A stretch of DNA of 64,000 nt. Source: Streptomyces sp. NK08204. GTDB lineage: Bacteria > Actinomycetota > Actinomycetes > Streptomycetales > Streptomycetaceae. Under the pieces are notes generated by a model. It had not been told where the DNA came from and made no database searches. It saw nothing but the letters and a program-made list of their open reading frames with translations. Within the stretch, counting starts at the first letter, position 1. Every line of letters begins with the position of its first letter. The stretch spans positions 124,001 through 188,000 of the forward strand of contig NZ_JAINVF010000007.1 in NCBI RefSeq assembly GCF_020400585.1. Direction: 5' to 3'. Both the position numbers and the translations under genes were made by a program. This document shows positions 43,083 through 51,160 of the stretch, one piece after another.

Positions 43083-44534
43083 ATGCCCACCTCGGCCGCC
43101 GCCAAGGTCCCCGCCCCCGAGAAGCCCGGGCAGGCGCCCGTTCTCGGCCCCCTCGACCGCTACTTCCGCATCTCCGAGCGCGGCAGCTCCGTGGCCCGTG
43201 AGATCCGCGGCGGTTTCGCCACCTTCTTCGCGATGGCCTACATCATCGTGCTGAACCCGATCATCCTCGGCAGCGCCAAGGACATGTACGGGCACCACCT
43301 GGACCACGGCCAGCTGGTCACGGCGACGGCGCTGACCGCCGCCGTCACCACCCTCCTCATGGGTGTCCTCGGCAACGTCCCGATCGCGCTGGCCGCCGGC
43401 CTCGGCGTCAACACGGTCGTCGCGCTGCAGCTCGCGCCCCGGATGAGCTGGCCGGACGCGATGGGCATGGTCGTCCTCGCCGGCTTCGTGGTCATGCTGC
43501 TCGTCGCCACCGGGCTGCGCGAGCGCGTGATGAACGCCGTGCCCTACGGCCTGCGCAAGGCCATCTCCATCGGCATCGGCCTGTTCATCATGCTGATCGG
43601 CCTGGTCGACTCCGGCTTCGTCAGCCGCATCCCGGACATCGCCCAGACCACCGTCCCGCTCCAGCTCGGCGGCAACGGCCACCTCCTGGGCTGGCCGGTG
43701 CTGGTCTTCATCCTGGGCGCACTGCTCACCTTCGCCCTGATCGTGCGCAAGGTGCCGGGCGCGATCCTGATCTCCATCGTCGGGATGACCGTCCTCGCGA
43801 TGATCATCAACGCGGTCGCCAAGGTCCCCTCGTGGGGCCTTACGGTCCCGAAGTGGCCGGGCAACCCGGTGGCCACGCCCGACTTCGGTCTGATCGGCAA
43901 GGTCAGCCTCTTCGGCGGCTTCTCCAAGGTCGGTGTGCTGACCGGGATCCTCTTCGTCTTCACGGTCCTGCTGTCGTGCTTCTTCGACGCGATGGGCACG
44001 ATCATGGGCATCAGTGACGAGGCCAAGCTGACCGACGCCGAGGGCTACATGCCGGGCATCAACAAGGTGCTCTTCATCGACGGCTTCGCGGTCGCGGCGG
44101 GCGGCGCCAGCTCCTCCTCGGCGACCACCGCGTTCGTGGAGTCCACGGCGGGCGTCGGCGAGGGCGCCCGCACCGGCCTCGCGAACGTCGTCACGGGCGG
44201 CCTCTTCACGGCGGCGCTCTTCCTCACCCCGGTCGCCACGATGGTGCCGTCCCAGGCGGCCACCCCGGCCCTGGTCGCGGTGGGCTTCCTGATCCTCTCG
44301 AACTCCGTCAAGGAGATCGACTGGGCGGACTACACCATCGCGGTCCCGGCGTTCGTGACGATGCTGATGATGCCGTTCACGTACTCGATCACGAACGGCA
44401 TCGGCATGGGCTTCATCACCTTCGTGGTGCTGCGCCTGGCTGCCGGGCGGCCCCGGGAGATCCCGGTGCCGATGTACGTCGTGTCGGCGGTGTTCGCCTT
44501 CTTCTACCTGATGCCGGCCCTGGGCCTGACCTGA
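43083..44534 (+). CDS. NCS2 family nucleobase permease
   Basis: This 483-aa transporter of the nucleobase:cation symporter-2 (AzgA-type) family has about 12-13 membrane spans. Conserved parts are GFATFFAMAYIIVLNPIIL near the start, ALAAGLGVNTVVALQ and CFFDAMGTIMGISDEAKL. AzgA proteins move adenine, guanine and hypoxanthine; the exact base is not deducible. The start is ATG 43083, eight bases after TAGGA. The divergent gap of 112 bp to the DUF2530 gene contains an A/T-rich stretch (AATTTATATG). Transcription likely stops at the palindrome at 44543-44566. Confidence 0.9.
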   Translation: MPTSAAAKVPAPEKPGQAPVLGPLDRYFRISERGSSVAREIRGGFATFFAMAYIIVLNPIILGSAKDMYGHHLDHGQLVTATALTAAVTTLLMGVLGNVPIALAAGLGVNTVVALQLAPRMSWPDAMGMVVLAGFVVMLLVATGLRERVMNAVPYGLRKAISIGIGLFIMLIGLVDSGFVSRIPDIAQTTVPLQLGGNGHLLGWPVLVFILGALLTFALIVRKVPGAILISIVGMTVLAMIINAVAKVPSWGLTVPKWPGNPVATPDFGLIGKVSLFGGFSKVGVLTGILFVFTVLLSCFFDAMGTIMGISDEAKLTDAEGYMPGINKVLFIDGFAVAAGGASSSSATTAFVESTAGVGEGARTGLANVVTGGLFTAALFLTPVATMVPSQAATPALVAVGFLILSNSVKEIDWADYTIAVPAFVTMLMMPFTYSITNGIGMGFITFVVLRLAAGRPREIPVPMYVVSAVFAFFYLMPALGLT

Positions 44535-44542
44535 CCGGGTCG

Positions 44543-44566
44543 CTACGGCCTCACGTGAGGCCGTAG
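44543..44566. terminator. perfect 24-bp palindrome, bidirectional terminator
   Basis: CTACGGCCTCAC (44543-44554) is followed immediately by its exact reverse complement (44555-44566). It lies just behind the NCS2 stop and overlaps the last codons and stop of the convergent RHH gene. A perfect palindrome has no loop as DNA; RNA would close with a few central bases unpaired. Confidence 0.75.
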
Positions 44567-44733
44567 AACTTCTCCGTCTCCTCGACGGCGGTGTGGAACC
44601 GTTCGTCGAAGTCGTCCCGAATGAGCGTGCGGACCACATAGTCCTGCACGCTCATTCCTCTTTTCGCCGCGTGGTGCCGGAGCCTTTCGAGCAGCTCCCC
44701 GTCCATCCGCAGGCTGAGCACGGTGGTCGCCAT
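44551..44733 (-). CDS. ribbon-helix-helix-like small protein
   Basis: This 60-aa product MATTVLSLRMDGELLERLR ... YGLT has the pattern of a ribbon-helix-helix DNA-binding protein: a short strand VLSLRM, then two helices (LERLRHHAAKRGM and QDYVVRTLIRDDF). Such proteins are commonly antitoxins or repressors. No toxin gene lies next to it. Its stop is within the palindromic terminator of the NCS2 gene. I chose ATG 44733; an upstream in-frame start adds six residues. Confidence 0.68.
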   Translation of the reverse strand: MATTVLSLRMDGELLERLRHHAAKRGMSVQDYVVRTLIRDDFDERFHTAVEETEKFYGLT

Positions 44734-44853
44734 GCCTACGAGGTTGGCCACATCCGGCCATTCCTCGCGTCACTTTCCGGAACCTCCTCACCCGTATGGG
44801 TGACCTGATGGTTCAGTGACGACCGTCACGGAGTTCGGGCGCGCTCCGGTGGT

Positions 44854-44883
44854 CTTTAGAGAGGGTAATGAGTTACTCTAAAG
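44854..44883. promoter_or_regulatory. MarR operator candidate
   Basis: CTTTAGAGA (44854-44862) faces ACTCTAAAG (44875-44883), and inside it GTAATGAGTTAC is a second palindrome. The A/T-rich block lies directly before the MarR start at 44887. Position and symmetry suggest autorepression by MarR. Confidence 0.6.
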
Positions 44884-44886
44884 AAC

Positions 44887-45324
44887 ATGCCGGACCTTAC
44901 CCATGGCGACGACGAAGCCGCCGTGAACGCTCTTCGTTCCGCAGTGATGCGGCTGTCCCGTCGGCTCAAGCACCAGCGGGTCGACGAGTCGCTGAGCCCC
45001 ACCGAGATGTCGGTGCTCGGCACCCTCTCCCGCTGCGGCTCCGCCACCCCAGGCGAACTCGCGCGCAAGGAGCACGTCCAGCCCCCGTCGATGACCCGTA
45101 TCGTCGCGCTGCTCGAAGCCAAGGGGCTGGTCAGGCTCGAGCCGCACCCCGAGGACCGGCGCCAGAAGGTCGTCACCCAGACCGAGCAGGCCGAGGCGAT
45201 GCTCGAGGAGAGCCGCCGCAAGCGCAACGCGTTCCTGGCGCGCCTGGTCGAGGGCCTCGACGAGGACGAGTGGGTGACCCTGCGCGCCGCCGCCCCGGTA
45301 CTGGAGAAACTCGCGCACCTGTAA
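44887..45324 (+). CDS. MarR family transcriptional regulator
   Basis: This 145-aa protein has a complete winged HTH of the MarR type: LSPTEMSVLGTLSRCGSATPGELARKEHVQPPSMTRIVALLEAKGLVR and the wing with EDRRQK. It probably represses itself and the downstream efflux gene, and responds to small lipophilic ligands (inference from family). It begins a few bases after the palindrome at 44854-44883 and is followed after 28 bp by the MFS gene, forming a regulator-exporter operon. It starts with ATG and has little room for a leader, so the mRNA may be near-leaderless. Confidence 0.94.
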   Translation: MPDLTHGDDEAAVNALRSAVMRLSRRLKHQRVDESLSPTEMSVLGTLSRCGSATPGELARKEHVQPPSMTRIVALLEAKGLVRLEPHPEDRRQKVVTQTEQAEAMLEESRRKRNAFLARLVEGLDEDEWVTLRAAAPVLEKLAHL

Positions 45325-45352
45325 AGGCCCTGACCCAAGGAGGCGAACCCTT

Positions 45353-46723
45353 TTGAGTACGGGATCCGGAGCACCTTCCGCCCCCGCACCGACCACCCCT
45401 ACGACCCCCGCTTCCACCCCCGCTTCCACCTCTGTGTCCCGCACGTCCTCGATGTTCGGTTCGCTGAGGATCCGGAACTACCGCCTGTTCTTCATGGGCC
45501 AGGTGGTCTCCAACACCGGCACCTGGATGCAGCGCATCGCCCAGGACTGGCTCGTCCTCAGCCTCACCGGATCCTCCGCGGCCGTCGGTGTCACGACGGC
45601 CCTGCAGTTCCTGCCGATGCTGCTGTTCGGCCTCTACGGCGGCGTCCTCGTGGACCGCCTCCCCAAGCGCCCCACGCTGCTGGTCACCCAGACGGCCATG
45701 GCCGTCACCGGCCTGGTGCTCGCCGCGCTGACGCTCACCGGTCACGTCCAGGTCTGGCACGTCTATGTCGCGGCGTTCGCCGTCGGCCTCGCCACCGTGG
45801 TCGACAACCCCGCCCGCCAGTCCTTCGTCTCCGAGATGGTCGGCCCCGAGCAGCTGCAGAACGCGGTCAGCCTGAACTCCGCGAACTTCCAGTCCGCCCG
45901 CCTGGTCGGCCCCGCCGTCGCCGGTCTCCTGATCACCAGTGTGGGCACCGGCTGGGCGTTCCTCGCCAACGGCCTGTCCTTCGCCGCCCCCCTCGCCGGC
46001 CTGCTGCTCATGCGCACCCGCGAGCTGCACGTGGTGGAGCGCGCCCCGCGTGGCAAGGGGCAGCTGCGGGAGGGCCTGCGCCACGTCGCCGGCCGCCCCG
46101 AGCTGCTCTGGCCGATCGTGCTGGTCGGGTTCATCGGCACCTTCGGCTTCAACTTCCCGGTCTGGCTGTCCGCCTACGCCGACGACGTCTTCCACGCCGG
46201 TGCCGGCACCTACAGCCTCTTCAACACCCTGATCGCCGTCGGCTCCCTGGGCGGCGCGCTGCTCGCCGCCCGCCGGGGCACGGCCCGGCTCCGGGTGCTG
46301 ATCGCCGCCGCGACGGCGTTCGGCGCGCTGGAGACCATGGCCGCGCTCGCGCCGTCGTACTGGCTGTTCGCGCTGCTCATGGTCCCGATCGGGGTGTGCG
46401 GGCTCACGGTCAACGTCACCGCGAACACGGCCGTCCAGATGGCCACCGACCCGGCCATGCGCGGCCGGGTGATGGCCCTGTTCATGATGGTCTTCATGGG
46501 CGGTACGCCGCTCGGCGCGCCCGTCGTCGGCTGGATCACCGACACCTACGGCCCCCGGGTCGGCTTCGCCGCCGGTGGCGCGGTGTCGGCCGCCGCTGCC
46601 GCCACCATCGGACTCGTCCTGGCCCGCGTCGGCGGCCTGCGCCTGTCCGTGGCCTGGCACGACGGCCGCCCACGGGTCCGCTTCGTGCCGCGCGAGCGGG
46701 AGCAGCTGGCCACGGCGGCGTGA
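45353..46723 (+). CDS. MFS efflux transporter
   Basis: This 456-aa protein has about 12 membrane spans. FGSLRIRNYRLFFMGQVVSNTGTWMQRIAQDWLVL starts the transport domain, which is typical of the enterobactin-exporter-like DHA3 group. GVLVDRLPKRPTLLVTQ is the motif A loop. A Thr/Pro-rich N-terminus precedes it. The TTG at 45353 is preceded by AAGGAGG at the right distance. It is co-transcribed with the MarR gene and is probably a drug or siderophore exporter; the substrate is not known. Confidence 0.92.
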   Translation: MSTGSGAPSAPAPTTPTTPASTPASTSVSRTSSMFGSLRIRNYRLFFMGQVVSNTGTWMQRIAQDWLVLSLTGSSAAVGVTTALQFLPMLLFGLYGGVLVDRLPKRPTLLVTQTAMAVTGLVLAALTLTGHVQVWHVYVAAFAVGLATVVDNPARQSFVSEMVGPEQLQNAVSLNSANFQSARLVGPAVAGLLITSVGTGWAFLANGLSFAAPLAGLLLMRTRELHVVERAPRGKGQLREGLRHVAGRPELLWPIVLVGFIGTFGFNFPVWLSAYADDVFHAGAGTYSLFNTLIAVGSLGGALLAARRGTARLRVLIAAATAFGALETMAALAPSYWLFALLMVPIGVCGLTVNVTANTAVQMATDPAMRGRVMALFMMVFMGGTPLGAPVVGWITDTYGPRVGFAAGGAVSAAAAATIGLVLARVGGLRLSVAWHDGRPRVRFVPREREQLATAA

Positions 46724-46777
46724 GCGTGCGGTCGGGAGGGTGCCCGGGCGCGGGGGACGGCCACCGGCAGGGGAGAG

Positions 46778-47293
46778 CTACAGCACCCTGCGGGCCAGCA
46801 CCTGCCCCGGCCACGCCTCCGGGCCGTGGGTGAAGGACTCCGTCGGGATGAAACCGTTCTTCTCGTAGAAGGCGACCAGCTTGCCGTCGTCGCCCGCGTA
46901 GCAGTCCACGCGCAGCAGGGAGATCCCCGCCTGCCGGGTCACCTCGGCCGCATGGGCGAGCAGCGCGGCACCGGCGCCGTGGCCCTTGAAGCGGCGGTCG
47001 GAGGCCAGCAGGTGGATGTACCGCTCGGGCTCGTCGGCGGGCTCCAGGTAGGGGCCGGGCGCGCTGCTCAGGGTGAGCGTGGCGGCCGGGACGCCGTCCA
47101 CCTCGGCTATGTAAGGGGTGCCCCGGGAGACGTACCCCTCGACCATCTCCACGAACTTCGGGTTCGGTGACAGGGGCTCGCTGCCCCACTGCCGGGTCCG
47201 TCCCTGGGAGACCAGCCAGGCGACGGAGCTGTCGAACATGCCGATGATGAGAGGAACGTCGTCGAGGCTTCCTTCGCGGATGCTGATCGTCAT
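46778..47293 (-). CDS. GNAT family N-acetyltransferase
   Basis: This 171-aa acetyltransferase begins MTISIREGSLDDVPLIIGMF. The acetyl-CoA binding region RRFKGHGAGAALLAHA and the C-terminal LVAFYEKNGFIPTESF are clear GNAT motifs. The acceptor is unknown. I chose ATG 47293, as the frame upstream is antisense to the ThpR gene. It is divergent from thpR with only 40 bp between starts. Confidence 0.88.
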   Translation of the reverse strand: MTISIREGSLDDVPLIIGMFDSSVAWLVSQGRTRQWGSEPLSPNPKFVEMVEGYVSRGTPYIAEVDGVPAATLTLSSAPGPYLEPADEPERYIHLLASDRRFKGHGAGAALLAHAAEVTRQAGISLLRVDCYAGDDGKLVAFYEKNGFIPTESFTHGPEAWPGQVLARRVL

Positions 47294-47333
47294 GCCCTCA
47301 GCATGCCCCGCACGTGTCTGCGATGGTGAGCAC

Positions 47334-47906
47334 ATGAGACTCTTCGCCGCGGTGCTGCCCCCGGAGCAGGTCGTCCACGAACTCGCCGCCGCCGTCGCCG
47401 GGTTGAAGAAGCTGCCCGGCACGGAGCGGCTGCGCTGGACCAACCGGCCCGGCTGGCACTTCACGCTCGCCTTCTACGGCGAGGTCGGCGAGGACGTCGT
47501 ACCCGAGCTGTCGGCCCGCCTGCAGCGGGCGGCCCGGCACACCGACCCCTTCCCGCTGGCCCTCCGGGGCGGCGGCCAGTTCGGGCGCGGTCAGGTGCTG
47601 TGGGTGGGCGCCGACGGGGACCTGCCGGTGATGCGGCAGCTGGCCGGCCGTGCGGAGGCCGCGGGCCGCAAGTGCGGGCTTGCGATGGAGGAGCACCGCC
47701 GCTACCTGGCCCACCTGACGGTGGCCCGGAGCCGGCATCCGGTGCAGGTGCGGCCGTACGTCGCCGCGCTCGCCGAGTTCACCAGCCGGAGCTGGACCGT
47801 GGCCGACCTCGTGCTGATGCGCAGCAACCTGCCGACGTCGGGGGTGGCGGGGGAGCAGCCGCGGTACGAGGCGGTTGCCCGCTGGCAACTCGGCGGGGTT
47901 GGTTAG
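47334..47906 (+). CDS. thpR: RNA 2',3'-cyclic phosphodiesterase
   Basis: This 190-aa member of the 2H phosphoesterase family (formerly 2'-5' RNA ligase) shows both catalytic motifs: HFTLAFYG (His ~41) and HLTVAR (His ~130). The N-terminus MRLFAAVLPPEQVVHELA is typical. It hydrolyses 2',3'-cyclic ends of RNA. The ATG at 47334 follows a weak GTGAG. A very short membrane peptide gene follows 10 bp later, so the two may form an operon. Confidence 0.93.
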   Translation: MRLFAAVLPPEQVVHELAAAVAGLKKLPGTERLRWTNRPGWHFTLAFYGEVGEDVVPELSARLQRAARHTDPFPLALRGGGQFGRGQVLWVGADGDLPVMRQLAGRAEAAGRKCGLAMEEHRRYLAHLTVARSRHPVQVRPYVAALAEFTSRSWTVADLVLMRSNLPTSGVAGEQPRYEAVARWQLGGVG

Positions 47907-47916
47907 GCTCGGTTAC

Positions 47917-48003
47917 GTGGACCCGAAAACCCGGAACCGGATCATGGCCGGTGTGCTTGTGCTGTTGTTCGTGGTGGTGGCTTTGTCCTCCGCGATCAAG
48001 TAG
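47917..48003 (+). CDS. 28-aa single-span membrane peptide
   Basis: A very short frame starts with GTG 47917 (VDPKTRNRIMAGVLVL) and ends VVVALSSAIK with TAG 48001. A charged N-terminus is followed by one strong hydrophobic segment of about 16 residues. It lies 10 bp behind thpR and directly before a long hairpin terminator, as expected for a real last gene of an operon. The sequence pattern resembles tiny conserved actinobacterial membrane peptides. Its function is unknown. Confidence 0.6.
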   Translation: MDPKTRNRIMAGVLVLLFVVVALSSAIK

Positions 48004-48006
48004 GGG

Positions 48007-48083
48007 CCGGAGGCCGGGGAACTGCCGGCGGCCTTCGGCCGCGAACCGTGTGTGGCCGGCCGCGCAGTTCCCCGCGCCTCCGG
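48007..48083. terminator. long stem-loop between thpR-peptide unit and aldo/keto reductase
   Basis: The outer arms CCGGAGGCCGGGGAACTGC (48007-48025) and GCAGTTCCCCGCGCCTCCGG (48064-48083) pair almost perfectly. Inside lies a second hairpin with CGGCGGCC TTCG GGCCGCG character. GGGGAACTGC...GCAGTTCCCC is a recurrent intergenic motif in Streptomyces. Between two convergent genes it probably ends transcription from both sides. Confidence 0.75.
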
Positions 48084-48103
48084 GGTGATTCACTCCTGCG
48101 CTG

Positions 48104-49099
48104 TCACCAGGCGAAGGCCTCCGGGGAGGCTCCCGGACCCGGGAACGTCTCTTCCAGGGTGAGGAGCACGTCCTCGCCCAGCTCGAGCTCCACGGCCCGC
48201 AGGGCGGACTCCAGCTGCTCGGCCGTGCGCGGACCGACGATGGGCCCGGTCACACCCGGCCGGGTCAGCAGCCAGGCCAGGGCGACCTCGCCGGGCGCCA
48301 GGCCGTGCTTGTCGCACAGGTCCTCGTAGGACTGGATCCGGGCGCGGGCGGCGGGGTCGGCGAGGGCGTCGGCGGCCCGGCCGGTGGCGCGGCGACTGCC
48401 CCGCACCTCCTTCTGGATCACCCCGCCCAGCAGGCCGCCGTGCAGCGGCGACCAGGGGATGACTCCGAGGCCGTACTCCCGCGCGGCCGGAATGATCTCC
48501 ATCTCGGCGCGGCGCTCGAAGAGGTTGTACAGGCACTGCTCGCTGACCAGGCCGATCGTGCCGCCGCGCCGGGCGGCGGTCTCGTTGGCCTGGGCGATCT
48601 TGTAGCCGGGGAAGTTCGACGAGCCGACGTAGAGGATCTTGCCCTGCTGGACCAGGACGTCGACGGCCTGCCAGATCTCGTCGAAGGGTGTGTTCCGGTC
48701 GACGTGGTGGAACTGGTAGACGTCGATGTAGTCGGTCTGCAGCCGCTTGAGGCTGGCGTCCACCGCGCGCCGGATGTTGAGGGCGGACAACCTGTCGTGG
48801 TTGGGCCAGGCCGACCCGCCGTCGGGGGCCATGTTGCCGTACACCTTGGTGGCGAGGACGACCTTGTCCCGCCGCTCACCGCCCTGGGCGAACCAGTTGC
48901 CGATGATCCTCTCGGTGCGGCCCTTGTTCTCGCCCCAGCCGTACACGTTGGCGGTGTCGAAGAAGTTGACGCCCGCGTCCAGCGCCGCGTCCATGATGGC
49001 GTGGCTGACGGCCTCGTCGGTCTGCGGACCGAAGTTCATGGTGCCGAGGACGAGTCGGCTGACCTTGAGTCCGGTGCGTCCTAGCTGCGTGTACTCCAT
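48104..49099 (-). CDS. aldo/keto reductase
   Basis: This 331-aa NADPH-dependent reductase has the catalytic tetrad visible as FFDTANVYGWGE (Asp, Tyr), VVLATKVYG (Lys) and VYQFHHVD (His). GLGVIPWSPLHGGLLGG and the C-terminal GPIVGPRTAEQLE form the NADPH site. It belongs to the AKR family 11/12-like group with the voltage-gated-K+-channel beta-type architecture. The substrate cannot be told. It starts at ATG 49099; the region upstream contains the decayed MITE-like element at 49149-49306. Confidence 0.92.
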   Translation of the reverse strand: MEYTQLGRTGLKVSRLVLGTMNFGPQTDEAVSHAIMDAALDAGVNFFDTANVYGWGENKGRTERIIGNWFAQGGERRDKVVLATKVYGNMAPDGGSAWPNHDRLSALNIRRAVDASLKRLQTDYIDVYQFHHVDRNTPFDEIWQAVDVLVQQGKILYVGSSNFPGYKIAQANETAARRGGTIGLVSEQCLYNLFERRAEMEIIPAAREYGLGVIPWSPLHGGLLGGVIQKEVRGSRRATGRAADALADPAARARIQSYEDLCDKHGLAPGEVALAWLLTRPGVTGPIVGPRTAEQLESALRAVELELGEDVLLTLEETFPGPGASPEAFAW

Positions 49100-49148
49100 G
49101 GTCGACCAGCCAACGGCTTGGAGTGGGCTCTAGGCAAGCGACTGGGTT

Positions 49149-49306
49149 CTAGGGCGTGTTTCGGAAGTTCCGTCTGGCCCGCGACGCCTGGCACGGCACC
49201 TCGCCGCGTTGTCGGGATCGTCCGTGTACGCCCAGTACGCGGACGACCCTCCGCCTTGCGGTGCACCGCACCAGACGCCGCGGGCCCCGCCCTTCGGGCG
49301 GACGAC
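49149..49306. mobile_element. MITE-like element, second copy lacking right end
   Basis: This segment matches the left 158 bp of the element at 24554-24734 with 7 differences. It begins with the same CTAGGGCGTGTTTCG repeat. The right inverted repeat is missing: after GGCGGACGAC the sequence diverges. It is probably an old copy with a deleted end. It separates the aldo/keto reductase start and the SGNH hydrolase stop (292-bp gap). Confidence 0.8.
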
Positions 49307-49391
49307 ATCGTGGCGCTCCTCCCCGGCTGACCCGTCGGAGAATGCAGCCGCGCGGTTCAACGATGCGTGACCAGGAGACGGCGGAATTCGG

Positions 49392-50075
49392 TCAATCTGT
49401 TCCGGCCGCGTACGCCTGTCCGATTCCCCACGACTCCCACATCGCCCCCGCGAACGCCCCCGCGATCCGGTGCTCCCCGCTCACGCCCGGATGGGTGCCG
49501 TCGTAGGTGTCGACGTGGATGTCGTACGCCTCGGGCGGCGAGGCCAGCAGGATCGGCGAGCGGGGCTCGTCCAGGTCGGCGACCGCCTCGGCGAGCAGGT
49601 CGTTGAAGCGGTCCACCTGCTCGGCGAAGGGCGCGTCCACCTCGGCCCGGATGTTCGGTATCACCGGCAGCAGCACCATGCGGATGCGCGGCGCGGCCTC
49701 CCGGGCCTGTGCGACGAAGGCGCGCACGTTCTGCGCCGTCTGCTCGGCGTTCGTGTAGAAGCCGAGGTCGATCAGTCCGAGGGAGACCAGCAGCACGTCG
49801 GCCCCGTACGTGCGCACCGCCTCCCCGACCAGCGGGGCCATGTGCAGCCAGCCCTCGCCCCAGCCGGCCAGGTGGGCGCGCGGGAAGTCGGGGTCGGCGT
49901 ACTCGTACGACGTCGGTGCTTCGGTGGTCTTGTCGTACAGCGTTTCGCGGGGGCCGACGAAGGTGAACGGACCGCCGTACGTCCGGCACAGGTGTTGCCA
50001 CAGCCGGTAGCGCCACGTGTGTTCGCCCGCGCTGCCGATCGTCATGGAGTCGCCTACGGGCATGAACCTGAGCAT
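49392..50075 (-). CDS. SGNH/GDSL hydrolase
   Basis: This 227-aa esterase-like protein has block I VGDSMTIG (Ser), a Gly in HLAGWGEGW (block II), and block V DGTHPGVSGE (Asp, His). In block III, where GxND is expected, the protein reads LGLIDLG, so the oxyanion-hole Asn is replaced by Ile. No signal peptide is seen, so it is probably cytoplasmic or leaderless. It starts at ATG 50075 and is divergent from the beta-propeller-like gene. Confidence 0.85.
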   Translation of the reverse strand: MLRFMPVGDSMTIGSAGEHTWRYRLWQHLCRTYGGPFTFVGPRETLYDKTTEAPTSYEYADPDFPRAHLAGWGEGWLHMAPLVGEAVRTYGADVLLVSLGLIDLGFYTNAEQTAQNVRAFVAQAREAAPRIRMVLLPVIPNIRAEVDAPFAEQVDRFNDLLAEAVADLDEPRSPILLASPPEAYDIHVDTYDGTHPGVSGEHRIAGAFAGAMWESWGIGQAYAAGTD

Positions 50076-50163
50076 CCGCTCATCATCGTAGATCAGGTGC
50101 CCGGCTGGCGTGTGAGGCCCGCCACCCCGGGTGAGTCACCGGCGGGGATGGCAGTCTTGGGGC

Positions 50164-51144
50164 ATGCGTCGATCGTTCGCCCTCCTCGCCGGGGCCCTCC
50201 TCGTGGGCGCCCTCGCCGTGGCCGCCTCCGCCACGGACGGTGACGGCACCGGTGACCGGGGTTTCACGATCAAGGACCCACGGATCACCGAGTCCAGCGG
50301 CCTGGCCGCCTCCCACCTGCACCCCGGCATCTACTGGACGCACAACGACAGCGACGACGGCCCGTACATCTACGCCGTCGACAGCGCGACCGGTGAGACC
50401 GTCGCCACGGTGACGCTGCGCGGCATCGGCTCCCCGCGCGACGTCGAGGCCATCTCCATCGGCCCGGGCAACCAGATCTACGTCGGCGACATCGGTGACA
50501 ACCTCGGCGGCAAGTGGCCGTTCGTGTGGATCTACAGGCTGCCCGAGCCGAAGGTGCTCAAGGACCAGACGATCACGGCCACGCAGTACGTCGTGAAGTA
50601 CGCGGACGGGCCGAGGGACGCCGAGTCGCTCCTCGTCCACCCGAAGACCGGGCGCGTGTACATCGTCGACAAGAAGGAGAACGGAGGGCACCTCTACGAG
50701 GGCCCCGCGACGCTCTCCACCTCCGGCGCGAACGTGTTCAGACCGGTCGCCGCCGTCGACCTCTGGGCCACCGATGCCGCCTTCTCGCCGGACGGGCGAC
50801 AACTCGCCGTACGCGGCTACTTCGGCGGTATCTCCTACGCCTGGAACGGCGGCCGGATCACGCGCGAGGGCCAGCTCGACGTACCCCTCCAGGGACAGGG
50901 GGAGTCCCTCACCTACTCGGCCGACGGTACGAAGCTGCTGTACGGCAGCGAGGGCGAGGACAGCCCGGTGCAGGTGCAGGACGCGCCGGGGGGACACGAC
51001 GGCAGGACCCCGGCCGGCGGCCGGGGTCCTGCCGCGGCCGGGGGCGGTGCCGGCTCCGTCGGCGGCAGCGTGAAGGTCGGTGTCGCCCTGGTCGCCGGGA
51101 TCCTGGCCCTGCTCGGGCTGCGGCGGCTGCGGCGCAGGGGCTGA
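50164..51144 (+). CDS. secreted beta-propeller-like protein with C-terminal anchor
   Basis: This 326-aa protein has a signal peptide (MRRSFALLAGALLVGALAVA). The mature domain is WD40/PQQ-like: ESSGLAASHLHPGIYWTHND, IYAVDSATGETVATVTL, PRDVEAISIGPGNQIYVGDI. Near the C-terminus is a Gly/Ala-rich linker, a hydrophobic helix (VGVALVAGILALLGLRRL) and a basic end, so it is probably membrane-anchored with its domain outside. No enzyme motif is seen. It ends 17 bp before the stop of the convergent metallophosphoesterase gene. Confidence 0.8.
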   Translation: MRRSFALLAGALLVGALAVAASATDGDGTGDRGFTIKDPRITESSGLAASHLHPGIYWTHNDSDDGPYIYAVDSATGETVATVTLRGIGSPRDVEAISIGPGNQIYVGDIGDNLGGKWPFVWIYRLPEPKVLKDQTITATQYVVKYADGPRDAESLLVHPKTGRVYIVDKKENGGHLYEGPATLSTSGANVFRPVAAVDLWATDAAFSPDGRQLAVRGYFGGISYAWNGGRITREGQLDVPLQGQGESLTYSADGTKLLYGSEGEDSPVQVQDAPGGHDGRTPAGGRGPAAAGGGAGSVGGSVKVGVALVAGILALLGLRRLRRRG

Positions 51145-51160
51145 GTGCCGTGCGCCCGCC

